A stretch of 64,000 nt of DNA, from assembly GCA_041392765.1 (NCBI GenBank), contig JAWKLL010000004.1, positions 62,001-126,000 of the forward strand. Reading direction: 5' to 3'. Shown one piece after another: positions 18,439 through 26,879 of the stretch. Source of the stretch: Lewinella sp041392765 (GTDB lineage Bacteria; Bacteroidota; Bacteroidia; Chitinophagales; Saprospiraceae). The notes under the pieces were generated by a model, which was given only the letters and a program-made list of their open reading frames with translations, was not told where the DNA came from and did no database searches. Made by a program: the position numbers and the translations under genes. Numbering within the stretch: the first letter of the stretch is position 1; every line of letters begins with the position of its first letter.

Positions 18439-19131
18439 CTACAAAGCCACGAACCAAACAATCCCCCACCAGCAGGTATGCCGAGGTGCTGATTGCAGTA
18501 TGCCGTCTAATCGGTAGTCGGGGCCTGTTTCGATTTTGTGGTTGTCGTTTATTTCGAAGCCTAAGAATGGAAGCAGGCGCCATTCCATATCAGTAGTTCC
18601 CGCTTCAAAGATGCCGAGGTATTCATTGCTTGCTTTGAAATAAAACTCACCCGGGTCAACAGCATCGCCGTTGAGGGGGAATTCCCAACTGTGGCGGTAG
18701 CGAAGTCGCCAAACAGGGGGCTGCCCGTGGCTGAACGTACCATCCCACACGATTCTGTGCCCTAAGCGGTAGTTGCGCCCTTTGTGGTTGAAGGTGTAGA
18801 GTAGGCTGAGGCGATGAATGGTTGTTTCCGATGCCAATCGCAGGGTGTACCCTATGCCTGCTTGTTGATGGGCCGTAGTTTGAAAGGAGGCGAATTGTAT
18901 AGCGTCTGTCAGGAGATATTGGTAGCCAAAGGTGTCCTCGTTGCGGCTGTTGACCAATTGTTGCCTAGATTCCACCGCCGTATTGAGCTTCCACCGAGGC
19001 GACAAAGTAGTAGAAACATTCACACGCGGCAATATCCCTGCTCGATATGGTGCCTGCGCCAACAGGGTAGCACCTGCTAAACACAGTATAATCAATGAAC
19101 TAAGAGACGGGAAAAAAATAAGTGATCTCAT
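18439..19131 (-). CDS. DUF2490-type outer-membrane beta-barrel protein
   Basis: From the ATG at 19131 the protein has 230 residues. After a hydrophobic N-terminus (LIILCLAGATLLAQ) it reads ILPRVNVSTTLSPRWKLNTAVESRQQ, then alternating strands such as RNYRLGHRIVWDG, WRLRYRHSWEFPL, and LLPFLGFEINDNHKIETGPDYR. This is the DUF2490 pattern, a predicted beta-barrel of unknown role, and it ends WWGIVWFVAL as barrels often do. The first twelve codons, including the ATG, lie inside a 135-bp repeated hairpin element (19101-19236), so the native start may have been lost; a TTG at the start of LIILCLAG is an alternative. It follows the small secreted protein at 19256-19834. Confidence 0.7.
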   Translation of the reverse strand: MRSLIFFPSLSSLIILCLAGATLLAQAPYRAGILPRVNVSTTLSPRWKLNTAVESRQQLVNSRNEDTFGYQYLLTDAIQFASFQTTAHQQAGIGYTLRLASETTIHRLSLLYTFNHKGRNYRLGHRIVWDGTFSHGQPPVWRLRYRHSWEFPLNGDAVDPGEFYFKASNEYLGIFEAGTTDMEWRLLPFLGFEINDNHKIETGPDYRLDGILQSAPRHTCWWGIVWFVAL

Positions 19132-19236
19132 TTTTGGCTTGGCTTTATGTACTAAGCGTAGGAATACTTGCACAAAGCGTGTGCAAAAAGACAAGCCTTC
19201 AGAAAAAATGGGATCAGTTATTTCCGTCAAATGACT
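19101..19236. repeat. Hairpin repeat element A, copy 1
   Basis: An imperfect inverted repeat. The left part AGTGATCTCATTTTT...GGCTTTATGTACTAAGCG pairs with the right part AAAGCGTGTGCA...AAAAAATGGGATCAGTT around a short centre (GGAATACTTG). It is flanked by GAGACGGGAAAAAAATAA on the left and TTATTTCCGTCAAA on the right. Further copies lie at 26648-26785 and 52051-52203. Confidence 0.85.
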
Positions 19237-19255
19237 AATGCGTTGGATGCCCATG

Positions 19256-19834
19256 CTAATAATCTAGATTTTGTGTATTGGGTGCAGCAATGGGTCGCAC
19301 AAGGAGGATGGCTCCCTTGGCATCGGTCAGTACCTCGTACGCACGGAAGTGTTTTCTGTCGCGGGCGGTACATTCCACTTCAAAGCAGGTGGTGATACCG
19401 GGCTGGGCAGTACCCGCGAGAATAGCGCGTTGGAGCATAGCCGCGTTGCCCGTCCATTGTTCCTGCAAGCGGATTACCTTGGTAGTGCCTAAGCGAGCCT
19501 CCAAAGCACGGTGGATAGCGTCCCAAACGGCAGTATCTATTTCCCGTTGGCGAACGATTGTTTCCACATCCTGTAGCTGCCCTAATGAATCGAATTCTAC
19601 GCTGTAGTGCTTTCCTGCTTTACGGAATTTTGCTTCCCAAGAGTAGCCCTCGGAATGCTCTTCTTTGAGCCACTTGACTTTGCCCTTGGTTTCACAGCCC
19701 GCTATGAACTGTTGGGCATTTTCAGGGAAATCCGTTGCAGCAACGCGGTACTCTCGTTCGTATTTTACCTGACAATGCAGCCGGGGCAGCAGCAGCCCAC
19801 ATAACAGGAGGGTCACCATCATTAATCTGCGCAT
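19256..19834 (-). CDS. Small secreted protein, PepSY-like
   Basis: A 192-residue protein from the ATG at 19834 (MRRLMMVTLLLCGLLLPRLHCQ, a Sec signal peptide). The mature part has two short repeats of the kind WEAKFRKAGKHYSVEFDSLGQLQDVETIV and CFEVECTARDRKHFRAYEVLTDAKGAIL, each a beta hairpin ending in a turn, resembling PepSY-like domains. No catalytic residues stand out. It lies just upstream of the DUF2490 barrel gene on the same strand, with the hairpin element between them, so they may have formed one unit. Family assignment is weak. Confidence 0.55.
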   Translation of the reverse strand: MRRLMMVTLLLCGLLLPRLHCQVKYEREYRVAATDFPENAQQFIAGCETKGKVKWLKEEHSEGYSWEAKFRKAGKHYSVEFDSLGQLQDVETIVRQREIDTAVWDAIHRALEARLGTTKVIRLQEQWTGNAAMLQRAILAGTAQPGITTCFEVECTARDRKHFRAYEVLTDAKGAILLVRPIAAPNTQNLDY

Positions 19835-19939
19835 AGATTGAGCTTTTTGAAGCAAACAGTTAGGGGGTGATTTTGTTGGGCGGTAGGTAACAGCGTAGGT
19901 GGAAGCCGAAAGATACCGTGGGGGGTGTCCGTCTCTATT

Positions 19940-20394
19940 CTATATCGGCAAAGATCGCTCAAATACAGTTTCGAACACCATGGTGGTATTGGTGCCTTCT
20001 ACGCCTTCAATGGTGTGTATGCGTTCGTAGATCACGTCGCGCAGGTGGCGGTTGTGGCGGGTGTGTATCTTTACCATAAGGGCATACCTGCCAGCGATGT
20101 TGACGCACTCCACAATTTCTGGAATCTGACGTAGGGCTTCTCCTACTTTGCGGTGGTATTTGCTGTCCTCCAACATGATTTGGGTGTAGGCGGTGGTTTC
20201 AAAACCCAATTTCAGCGTATCTACCTTGAAGTAAGCGGTGCCAAGAATCCCTTGTTCTTTGAGTTTACGGATTCGTTGGTGTACCAATGTGTTGGAAATA
20301 CGCAGTTTTTGGCCAACTGGGTGTACGGCATACGGGCATCCAATGTCAATTCATGTAAAATTCGGCGGTCTATGGGGTCAAGTTGGCTATCCAT
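19940..20394 (-). CDS. Lrp/AsnC family transcriptional regulator, one frameshift
   Basis: The N-terminus (20394 down) reads MDSQLDPIDRRILHELTLDARMPYTQLAK, the start of the Lrp winged helix. The other frame continues with the recognition helix TLVHQRIRKLKEQGIL and the ligand-binding RAM domain (LGFETTAYTQIMLED, VVECVNIAGRYALMVKI-like). The break is at a run of A near 20307: adding one A restores AKKLRISNTLVHQR. So the gene is probably intact in the cell. Lrp proteins sense amino acids and form octamers. The permease at 14668 is not adjacent, so the target is unknown. It is divergent from marC. Confidence 0.85.
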
Positions 20395-20547
20395 GAAAAT
20401 GGTTTTGATAGAAAATATATTGAATTGACACAAATATAGGTATTTTGAAGTCATATTTATTAATTATCGTTACTAAGGGAGTTATTATTAATCTAATGTT
20501 GTTGTTTTGCTGTTCTATATCACATTCATAAAAAACGTATTAGTCCC

Positions 20548-21101
20548 ATGGCGGCTGTATTATCTGTAAGTCTGATTTTGTTTTCAGTGATCGATATCAT
20601 CGGTTCGTTGCCCATCATTATGAATATGAAAAAGGAAGGGGTAGCGATAAACCCCACCGTTGCAACGGCAACGGCAGGGGTGTTGATGTTGGGGTTCTTG
20701 TTTTTTGGCAAAGCAATCCTTGGGTTATTCGGTTAGAGGTGTCATCGTTTGCCTTAGCGGGTGCGCTGATCATTTTCTTTATTGGCTTGGAAATGGTGTT
20801 GGGTATTCGCTTTTTCAGGGATCACCACGAAGAAGGAGGCTCTGGTAGCATAGTGCCCATTGCTTTTCCATTGGTAGCTGGTGCGGGTACGCTCACTACC
20901 ATTCTTTCACTACGGGCGGAGTATGACAATGTATCTATCCTGTTGGGCATTATCATCAACTTGCTGATTGTATTCATCACGTTGAGGGCGATAGATTGGT
21001 TGTCGCGCAAGATACCTACGCAGGTGACGACTACCTTGCGCAAAGTATTTGGTATTTTGCTCGTTGCCATCGCTATTCAGATGGTGCGGCAGTATATTTA
21101 G
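20548..21101 (+). CDS. MarC family integral membrane protein, one frameshift
   Basis: A UPF0056/MarC protein of about 185 residues and six hydrophobic segments. The first piece reads LSVSLILFSVIDIIGSLPII and GVLMLGFLFFGKAILGLFG; the second, after one base is restored near 20735, continues EVSSFALAGALIIFFIGLEMVLG, PIAFPLVAGAGTLTTILSL and LRKVFGILLVAIAIQMV. All family blocks are present. MarC proteins are in the LysE-like transporter group; the physiological substrate is unknown. The 3' end overlaps the convergent NadR-like gene by 29 bp. Confidence 0.85.
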
Positions 21102-21612
21102 AAATATTCTCATTCAAAACCGCCGTCACCGCCTGCCAAAGTCGTTGTTCTCGCTTGCCGCGAACGATGTGAAAGCACCACCCCATTTGCTGGTGCAGTT
21201 GCTCGTAGGCATGAAATAGCGCTAAGCGGTCTGCTTCAGCGGAGCTTCCCTCAGCGGGTCGGATTCCCAAGGTAAGTCGGGGTAGCAGCAAGCGCAAGTC
21301 ATAAGAACGTTGGTGCAATGCAGTGGCTATGGGAGGGAGACCGAGCCGTATTTGACTTGACTCCACAAATAGATGACTTCGGATATGTATCACAAAACAG
21401 CAAAGGTGCACCTGTACGCTGCTGCTGATCTTCCATTTCCATTTGGCCTGCTAATATCAAAGGTAGATCTTCTTTACAATAGGGTCTGTACAAGGCAGTT
21501 AGGTAACTGCGCGCATATTCACGGGTGGTAGGGACACCAAAAACAACCCCAATTGGGCTGTCAACTCGCTCTTTCCACTGGACTCTGGCCCTGTAATGAG
21601 TATTTTGCGCAT
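21073..21612 (-). pseudogene. NadR-like P-loop ATPase/ribosylnicotinamide kinase, frameshifted
   Basis: The N-terminus (21612 down) is MRKILITGPESSGKSELTAQL, with Walker A GPESSGKS. Other frames supply LYRPYCKEDLPLILAGQMEMEDQ, LLFCDTY (Walker B-like), YDLRLLLPRLTL and LFHAYEQLHQQMG, all typical of the AAA domain of NadR-type ribosylnicotinamide kinases (about 180 residues). At least two shifts are needed, near 21515 and 21390. Such kinases usually pair with the PnuC transporter, which is not in the window. Confidence 0.7.
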
Positions 21613-21663
21613 GTTGCTTGGTATAGTCGTCGCAAGGTAGGGTATTATTGTGGGAAATGTAGT

Positions 21664-21725
21664 ATCCCGATAGCTATCGATATCGGGAGTGTATAGGTGC
21701 GAAAGGTGTATATGTGGTTTGATGT
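21664..21725 (-). repeat. Composite repeat module: CCCGATA palindrome plus two 17-bp units
   Basis: Read leftward this is two 17-bp units (CACCTTTCGCACCTATA at 21692-21708 and a diverged one next to it), then CACTCCCGATATCGATAGCTATCGGGA. The same order, 17-mers followed by CACTCCCGATA, occurs at 42258-42390, and the 17-mer recurs at 48171-48204. Confidence 0.8.
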
Positions 21726-21737
21726 AGTTTGATGTGT

Positions 21738-22050
21738 AAAATCCTGAAAATTCTACCATCCGGAAAATCCTGCTGCTGACAAGGTGTGTGTGGTGTAACC
21801 ACGAAAGGCACGAAAAACACGAAGGTGGGGGCTGTTAAAAGCACCTTAAAAAATCCTGTAAATCCTGTAAATCCTGTAAATCTTGTCTTTAAAAAATCCT
21901 GAAAATTCTACCATCCGGAAAATCCTGCTGCTGACAAGGTGTGTGTGGTGTAACCACGAAAGGCACGAAAAACACGAAAGGTGGGGGCTGTTAAAAGCAC
22001 CTTAAAAAATCCTGTAAATCCTGTAATCCTGTAAATCTTGTCTTTAAAAA
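21738..22050. repeat. Two tandem copies of a 156-bp intergenic repeat
   Basis: Unit 1 spans 21738-21893 and unit 2 starts at 21894; they are nearly identical, differing by an extra G and a missing AA. Each contains ACCACGAAAGGCACGAAAA and a run of AAATCCTGT units. The 21613-22173 gap holds nothing else except the module at 21664 and the leuS promoter element. Confidence 0.9.
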
Positions 22051-22104
22051 TCAAAACATCCTGAAAATCCTGCTTTGAACAATATTCACGTCCCTAATTC
22101 TTCG

Positions 22105-22112
22105 TACCTTTG
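22105..22112 (+). promoter_or_regulatory. Promoter -7 element of leuS
   Basis: TACCTTTG fits the Bacteroidota -7 consensus TAnnTTTG, 73 bp before the leuS ATG at 22186. A TTTG at 22074 is 27 bp away, longer than the usual 17-23 bp, so the -33 element is unclear. Confidence 0.5.
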
Positions 22113-22185
22113 CGGCTTCAAAAAAAACAAGACAGGAACCTTTGCCACAAAATAAAGTGTTCCACTTGCTAAAATGTGTAGCTTT

Positions 22186-25008
22186 ATGGAATATCAGGCC
22201 CGGGAAATTGAGCAGAAATGGCGCCAACGCTGGGAAGAGCGCGGCACCTATCGCGTGGCGAACGACACGTCTAAGCCCAAGTATTATGTATTAGATATGT
22301 TCCCTTATCCATCCGGTGCAGGGTTGCATGTCGGACACCCATTGGGCTACATCGCTTCCGATATTTTTGCCCGATACAAGCGCCTCGCTGGCTTCAACGT
22401 CCTGCACCCGATGGGCTACGACTCCTTTGGCTTGCCTGCCGAGCAATACGCTATACAGACAGGTATCCACCCGGCTGTTGCTACCAACGAAAACATCGAC
22501 CGCTACCGCCAGCAGTTGGAAAACCTCGGTTTTTCCTTCGACTGGAGCCGCGAAGTACGCACCAGCAACCCCGATTACTATCGCTGGACACAGTGGATAT
22601 TCCAGCAACTCTTCCAACATTACTATGATGCAGCAGCGGATAAAGCACTGCCTATCTCCGCACTCATAGCGCGGTTCGCTACCGAGGGCAATGCTCGCGT
22701 ACAAGCGGCCTGCGATGAAGATACACCTACCATCACGGCAGCGGAATGGAACGCGATGGACGAACGCGACCAGCAGCTGTTCTTGCTCAAATACCGCCTC
22801 ACGTTTCCCGAAGAAAGCTATGTAAACTGGTGCCCCGCCTTAGGTACGGTATTATCCAACGACGAAATCAAAGATGGCGTCAGCGAACGCGGCGGCTATC
22901 CCGTGGAACGCAAACTCATGGCACAGTGGAGCATGCGCATCACCGCCTATGCCGATCGCCTGATCGACGGCCTCGATGCCATCGACTGGCCCGCCAGCCT
23001 CAAGGAACAACAGCGCAACTGGATTGGCCGCTCAAGAGGTGCCAGCGTCAAGTTTGCATTGGCCAATGATAGCAGCAAACAAATCGAGGTGTTCACCACC
23101 AGAGTCGATACCATATATGGTGTCACTTTCATGGTATTAGCCCCCGAACACGAATGGGTCGATGAGCTAACCATCGACTCCCAGCGCGAAGAAATCAACG
23201 ACTACCGCACTTGGACGGCCTCCCGCTCGGAAGTAGAACGCATGGCAGAAGCCAAAAAGGTAACGGGTGCTTTTACGGGTTCTTATTGCATCAACCCCTT
23301 CAACGGAGCGCAAGTACCTATCTATATCGCCGACTATGTGTTGGCGGGCTACGGTACCGGTGCCGTCATGGCGGTGCCTTCAGGCGACCAGCGCGACTGG
23401 AACTTCGCCACCCACTTCCAACTGCCCATTATTCCTATCTTGGATGCACAACAGGGGATCGACAACGGTGCGGACCCCACCAAGGAAGGCCGCTACATCA
23501 ACTCCGGCATCATCAACGGTATGACTTACGAGGAAGCCGTGCCTACCCTCATCCAATGGCTGGAGGAACGCGGTTTAGGTAAGGGCAAAGTGCAATATCG
23601 CCTCCGCAACGCCGTCTTTAGCCGCCAGCGCTACTGGGGCGAACCCGTACCCGCTTACTGGAAAGACGATGTGCCCTACCTCGTGGACGAAAGCGAGCTG
23701 CCCGTAGTGTTGCCCGATGTGGACAAATACTTGCCCACAGAAACAGGCGAACCACCCCTCGGACGTGCCGAAAACTGGAAGTACCAAGGCAAATACGACT
23801 ACGAACTCAGCACCATGCCCGGTTGGGCGGGATCTTCCTGGTACTGGTATCGCTATATGGATCCACACAACGACCAAGCCTTTGCCGGCAGCGATGCCAT
23901 TGCATATTGGCAGGATGTCGATCTTTACGTGGGCGGTTCCGAACACGCTGTGGGGCACCTGCTGTACAGCCGCTTTTGGAATCACTTCCTCTACGACCTC
24001 GGGCTAGTACCCAAGAAGGAATATGCCAAAAAGCTCATCAACCAAGGCATGATTCAGGGCGTTATCGAGTTTATCTACTTGATCAAACCCGAAGAAGGCG
24101 ACGATGCCCGCACCTTCGTTTCTGCCGATTTGGTAGCGAATTATCCCGATAAGGAATTTGCCCTTATCCCCGTACACGTCGATTTTGTCAAGGATTATGG
24201 CCGCGAAGAATCCCATTTGGATGACGCTGGCATCGCTCAATTCAAGGAATGGCGACCCGATTTCAAGGCTGCTCAGTTTATTACCAACGCCAACGGCCAG
24301 TTGGTTACGAAGAGCGAAGTAGGCAAGATGTCGAAGCGTTACTTCAACGTCGTCAACCCCGATGATGTAGTGGCTCGCTATGGTGCCGACTGCTTCCGCA
24401 TGTACGAGATGTTCCTCGGCCCTATTGAACAGGCCAAGCCTTGGAACACCAACAGCATCAGTGGGGTCAGCCGTTTTCTCAACAGCTTCTGGCGGCTTTT
24501 CTACCGCGACGATAAATGGTTGGTCAGCGATGAGACACCCACCAAGGAGGAAATGAAAATTTTGCACACCGCCATCAAAAAGGTATCCGATGACGTGGAG
24601 CGCTTTTCCTTCAACACCTGCGTATCTGCCTTCATGGTAGCCAGCAACGAACTCAACCGACTCAACTGCCACAAGCGGGCGGTATTAGAGCCGTTATTGG
24701 TCATCATGGCTCCTTTTGCGGTACATGCCACCGAGGAACTGTGGGAAAAACTGGGGCATACCACTAGCATCCACCACGCCGCTTGGCCACAATTGGACGA
24801 ACAGTGGTTGGTGGAGGATTCCGTCACTTACCCCGTCGCTATCAACGGAAAAACCCGCGCCACCGTCGATTTTCCGGCCAACGCTACCAAGGAAGAGTTG
24901 GAAAAAGCTGCCCCCAATATCCCCGACATCCAGCGGCACTTAGAAGGGGTGACAATCCGCAAGATCATCGTTGTGCCCGGTCGTATGATTAATATCGTGG
25001 TGGGGTAA
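22186..25008 (+). CDS. leuS: Leucyl-tRNA synthetase
   Basis: Charges tRNA-Leu with leucine. The frame is intact, 940-944 residues, the length usual in Bacteroidota. The class I signature HVGH lies at residues 52-55 of the longer reading, within FPYPSGAGLHVGHPLGY, and KMSKR at 718-722. The CP1 editing domain shows the conserved TRVDTIYGVTFMVLAPEH and GYGTGAVMAVPSGDQRDW. The C-terminus has the anticodon-binding helix bundle and a small domain ending IIVVPGRMINIVVG. Two starts are possible: 22174 (MCSF) or 22186 (MEYQAREIEQKW); I prefer the second, which matches family N-termini. A terminator follows at 25041. Confidence 0.95.
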   Translation: MEYQAREIEQKWRQRWEERGTYRVANDTSKPKYYVLDMFPYPSGAGLHVGHPLGYIASDIFARYKRLAGFNVLHPMGYDSFGLPAEQYAIQTGIHPAVATNENIDRYRQQLENLGFSFDWSREVRTSNPDYYRWTQWIFQQLFQHYYDAAADKALPISALIARFATEGNARVQAACDEDTPTITAAEWNAMDERDQQLFLLKYRLTFPEESYVNWCPALGTVLSNDEIKDGVSERGGYPVERKLMAQWSMRITAYADRLIDGLDAIDWPASLKEQQRNWIGRSRGASVKFALANDSSKQIEVFTTRVDTIYGVTFMVLAPEHEWVDELTIDSQREEINDYRTWTASRSEVERMAEAKKVTGAFTGSYCINPFNGAQVPIYIADYVLAGYGTGAVMAVPSGDQRDWNFATHFQLPIIPILDAQQGIDNGADPTKEGRYINSGIINGMTYEEAVPTLIQWLEERGLGKGKVQYRLRNAVFSRQRYWGEPVPAYWKDDVPYLVDESELPVVLPDVDKYLPTETGEPPLGRAENWKYQGKYDYELSTMPGWAGSSWYWYRYMDPHNDQAFAGSDAIAYWQDVDLYVGGSEHAVGHLLYSRFWNHFLYDLGLVPKKEYAKKLINQGMIQGVIEFIYLIKPEEGDDARTFVSADLVANYPDKEFALIPVHVDFVKDYGREESHLDDAGIAQFKEWRPDFKAAQFITNANGQLVTKSEVGKMSKRYFNVVNPDDVVARYGADCFRMYEMFLGPIEQAKPWNTNSISGVSRFLNSFWRLFYRDDKWLVSDETPTKEEMKILHTAIKKVSDDVERFSFNTCVSAFMVASNELNRLNCHKRAVLEPLLVIMAPFAVHATEELWEKLGHTTSIHHAAWPQLDEQWLVEDSVTYPVAINGKTRATVDFPANATKEELEKAAPNIPDIQRHLEGVTIRKIIVVPGRMINIVVG

Positions 25009-25040
25009 CCCCCCTTGCCCCCGCGCAATACCAAATACAA

Positions 25041-25077
25041 GCCCTGTGAGAATTCCTTTTCACAGGGTATTTTTTTT
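25041..25077 (+). terminator. Rho-independent terminator of leuS
   Basis: Stem CCCTGTGA/TCACAGGG with a 10-base loop, followed by a run of T, 33 bp after the leuS stop codon. Confidence 0.85.
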
Positions 25078-25083
25078 GCTTTT

Positions 25084-25249
25084 GTAACTACTTAGGTAGT
25101 GCGCTTTCGAGCTAAAAGAAGATTTTTTCGACTGACAAAGCTCATTTGAGGAGTCATGTCGTGCTAAGCCGACATGGCGACGAGAATAGCTGCCGTCAGG
25201 TGGAAAAAGGGCTTTTTTAGCCGGAATTTGGTACTACCTAAGTAGTTAC
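25084..25249 (+). mobile_element. 166-bp MITE with IS66-like ends, copy 1
   Basis: Ends are perfect 17-bp inverted repeats, GTAACTACTTAGGTAGT at the left and its complement at the right. It is flanked by the exact 8-bp direct repeat TTGCTTTT (25076-25083 and 25250-25257). Ends beginning GTAA and 8-bp target duplications are the hallmark of IS66-family elements. No coding capacity. A second copy in the opposite orientation is at 56226-56394. Confidence 0.9.
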
Positions 25250-25392
25250 TTGCTTTTACTTAGGGCGTGCCCCGGCTCGCCTGCCCCTCATGCCACCCAC
25301 GCATCGCCGGGGTCGCGTGTTCCGCTCTCACCGCCCTTCGCTTCACTTCGGTTGGTACCGCTGCACCCGCTCACGCAGAGCAACCTTACGCA

Positions 25393-25716
25393 TTTTGACG
25401 GAAATAACTGATCCCTTTTTTCTGAAGGCTTGTCTTTATACACACGCTTTGTCTTTTTTGAGGCAATCCGTTAGGATTGCATCTCTCGGTGCCGTACCCA
25501 AGCCCCACATTCCGATAGGAATGTATCCTCATTTAATTTTCGAAAAAATATATTCAATTTCAAATTTTCGCAAAAAATACAAATATTATTCTATAAATGT
25601 TTTGTTTTTAGGATGCATCCCTAATGGAATGCAAGCCGATGTTACCATTGTTTTTTTACCGAGCGTACCATTCCTGCCGGAATGTTGTTCAAAATCCATG
25701 ATGATTTTCCGTCAAA
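25393..25716. repeat. Composite repeat: half of element A interrupted by an array of four small hairpins
   Basis: The left end (TTTGACGGAAATAACTGATCCC...AAGGCTTGTCTTTATACACACGCTTTG) is one arm of hairpin element A. It is cut at about 25451 and followed by four short palindromes: GCAATCCGTTAGGATTGC (25463), ACATTCCGATAGGAATGT (25507), TGCATCCCTAATGGAATGCA (25614) and CATTCCTGCCGGAATG (25669). The right end at 25704 is ATTTTCCGTCAAA, the terminal motif again but inverted. A leftover rightward frame across this region (25290-25802) has no family resemblance. Confidence 0.7.
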
Positions 25717-25770
25717 TTTTACTAGGTAAACTTGCGCTGTACATCCAACAAGTTTCCCACCGTACCCCAA

Positions 25771-25807
25771 AAGAAAACGGCTATCCAGATTCTACCAGAT
25801 AGCCGCT
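25771..25807 (-). terminator. Terminator of the lipocalin-like lipoprotein gene
   Basis: Read leftward: stem CGGCTATC/GATAGCCG (25798-25805 with 25779-25786) followed by TTTTCTTTTGG, 24 bp beyond the stop codon at 25830. Confidence 0.75.
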
Positions 25808-25829
25808 TCCTTGTGTAATGCAATAGATT

Positions 25830-26366
25830 TTACTGCTCCAACGTCATCAGGGCGGTAGCTTCTACGGATACATCCAAGCCAAATATGGCACCTTGTTCTA
25901 CCTCGTCAATCTTGTTCTCCAACTCCACTTTAGCAGCAGGAGAGAAAGACTTGGTGCTGAACGCACGACCGTCAACCTCCAAGCCTGCTTCGAGGCCATT
26001 TATGGTCAGTTTTCCATCCACCACGGTATAGGTGCCAGCACCGATGCCGCTTGTCAGTTCTATCGTTTCCGTTTCAGGATCTGCACCCGTTTCTTGAGTG
26101 GTAGAAGTGAATGTACCTGCACCTGCGGAGGTCCAAGTGCCATCAGCATTGAAAGTGATAGTGATCGTGCTGTTGCTGAGTGCGTTGTCGAAAGTCGTGT
26201 AATCATACACGCCAGCGATTCCCAAACCTGTACGACCATCTTGTTCCATCAACGTAAGATTCCATGTTCCCTGAATGTTTTCGGAAGTCAGAGCGGGATC
26301 TTCGTCTTTTTTACAACCCAGTGCTGTGAGCGAAATAGCGAGGAAGAGCAAAAATAATTGTTTCAT
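25830..26366 (-). CDS. Lipocalin-like lipoprotein
   Basis: A 178-residue lipoprotein. The signal (MKQLFLLFLAISLTALGCKK) has a lipobox LTALGC. The mature part reads ENIQGTWNLTLMEQDG, then ITITFNADGTWTSAGAGTF and GAGTYTVVDGKLTING, the pattern of small lipocalin-like domains common in Bacteroidota lipoproteins. Its C-terminus adds a helix-like segment with many acidic residues. Residues after the lipid Cys are KKDED, so export to the cell surface is possible but not certain. No partner gene; it stands alone among repeats with its own terminator. Confidence 0.8.
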   Translation of the reverse strand: MKQLFLLFLAISLTALGCKKDEDPALTSENIQGTWNLTLMEQDGRTGLGIAGVYDYTTFDNALSNSTITITFNADGTWTSAGAGTFTSTTQETGADPETETIELTSGIGAGTYTVVDGKLTINGLEAGLEVDGRAFSTKSFSPAAKVELENKIDEVEQGAIFGLDVSVEATALMTLEQ

Positions 26367-26550
26367 AACAAAAGTTTTTTGAGGTCTTTTCTGAGAGTGT
26401 TTACAATTCTATTCAAGAAAAACGCCGTTTTCAGAAAGAGACCAGAGGTGAATAATTAAATGTGGCACAAAGGAAAGACGTAAAATTGAAATAGACAATT
26501 AATTAGCCGCTTTTTTATATCAGAAAGGAGGGTAAGGGGCGGAGAAAAAA

Positions 26551-26643
26551 TTAATCGAACAACTTTTGATTCGGAAAAATTTTCTAAGCAATTTCGTATT
26601 TGCGAATCTTTTAGAAAAAGTTGTTCAATTAATTTCCGTCAAA
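26551..26643. repeat. Hairpin repeat element D (AT-rich)
   Basis: An inverted repeat of about 90 bp. The left arm AATCGAACAACTTTTGATTCG pairs imperfectly with the right arm CGAATCTTTTAGAAAAAGTTGTTCAATT, followed by AATTTCCGTCAAA, the terminal motif shared with element A. A diverged partial copy starts at 58165 (TTTGACGGAAATATACTGTTC, then GGCGATTCGCAAA). Confidence 0.7.
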
Positions 26644-26647
26644 TTAC

Positions 26648-26785
26648 TAAGCATTTTGACGGAAATAACTGATCCCATTTTTCCTAAAGGCTTGCCTTTA
26701 TGCATACGCTTTGTGCAAGTATTCCTACGCTTAGTGCATAAAGCCAAGCCAAAAATGGGATCAGTTATTTTTTTCCCGTCCCTAA
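26648..26785. repeat. Hairpin repeat element A, copy 2
   Basis: Same element as at 19101 but inverted: it starts TTTGACGGAAATAACTGATCC (26655) and ends GGGATCAGTTATTTTTTTCCC followed by GTC. The two arms pair over most of their length. It lies directly against element D, about 95 bp upstream of ccoI. Confidence 0.85.
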
Positions 26786-26854
26786 GGCGGCACAGGTGAC
26801 AAAAATCATCCCAAAGCCGTGATTTCAATTACTCGGTGACAATCGTCATCATGG

Positions 26855-26862
26855 TACTTTTG
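26855..26862 (+). promoter_or_regulatory. Promoter -7 element of the cbb3 oxidase locus
   Basis: TACTTTTG matches TAnnTTTG exactly and lies 17 bp before the ccoI ATG. No clear -33 TTTG is seen at the usual spacing, so an activator may be needed. I see no FNR-type palindrome in this short leader. Confidence 0.5.
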
Positions 26863-26879
26863 CTCCACATTTTGCCATT

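Noticed and set aside
25290..25802. Rightward 170-codon open frame
   Set aside because: It runs through repeat elements and the four-palindrome array, has no family resemblance and its composition follows the repeats.
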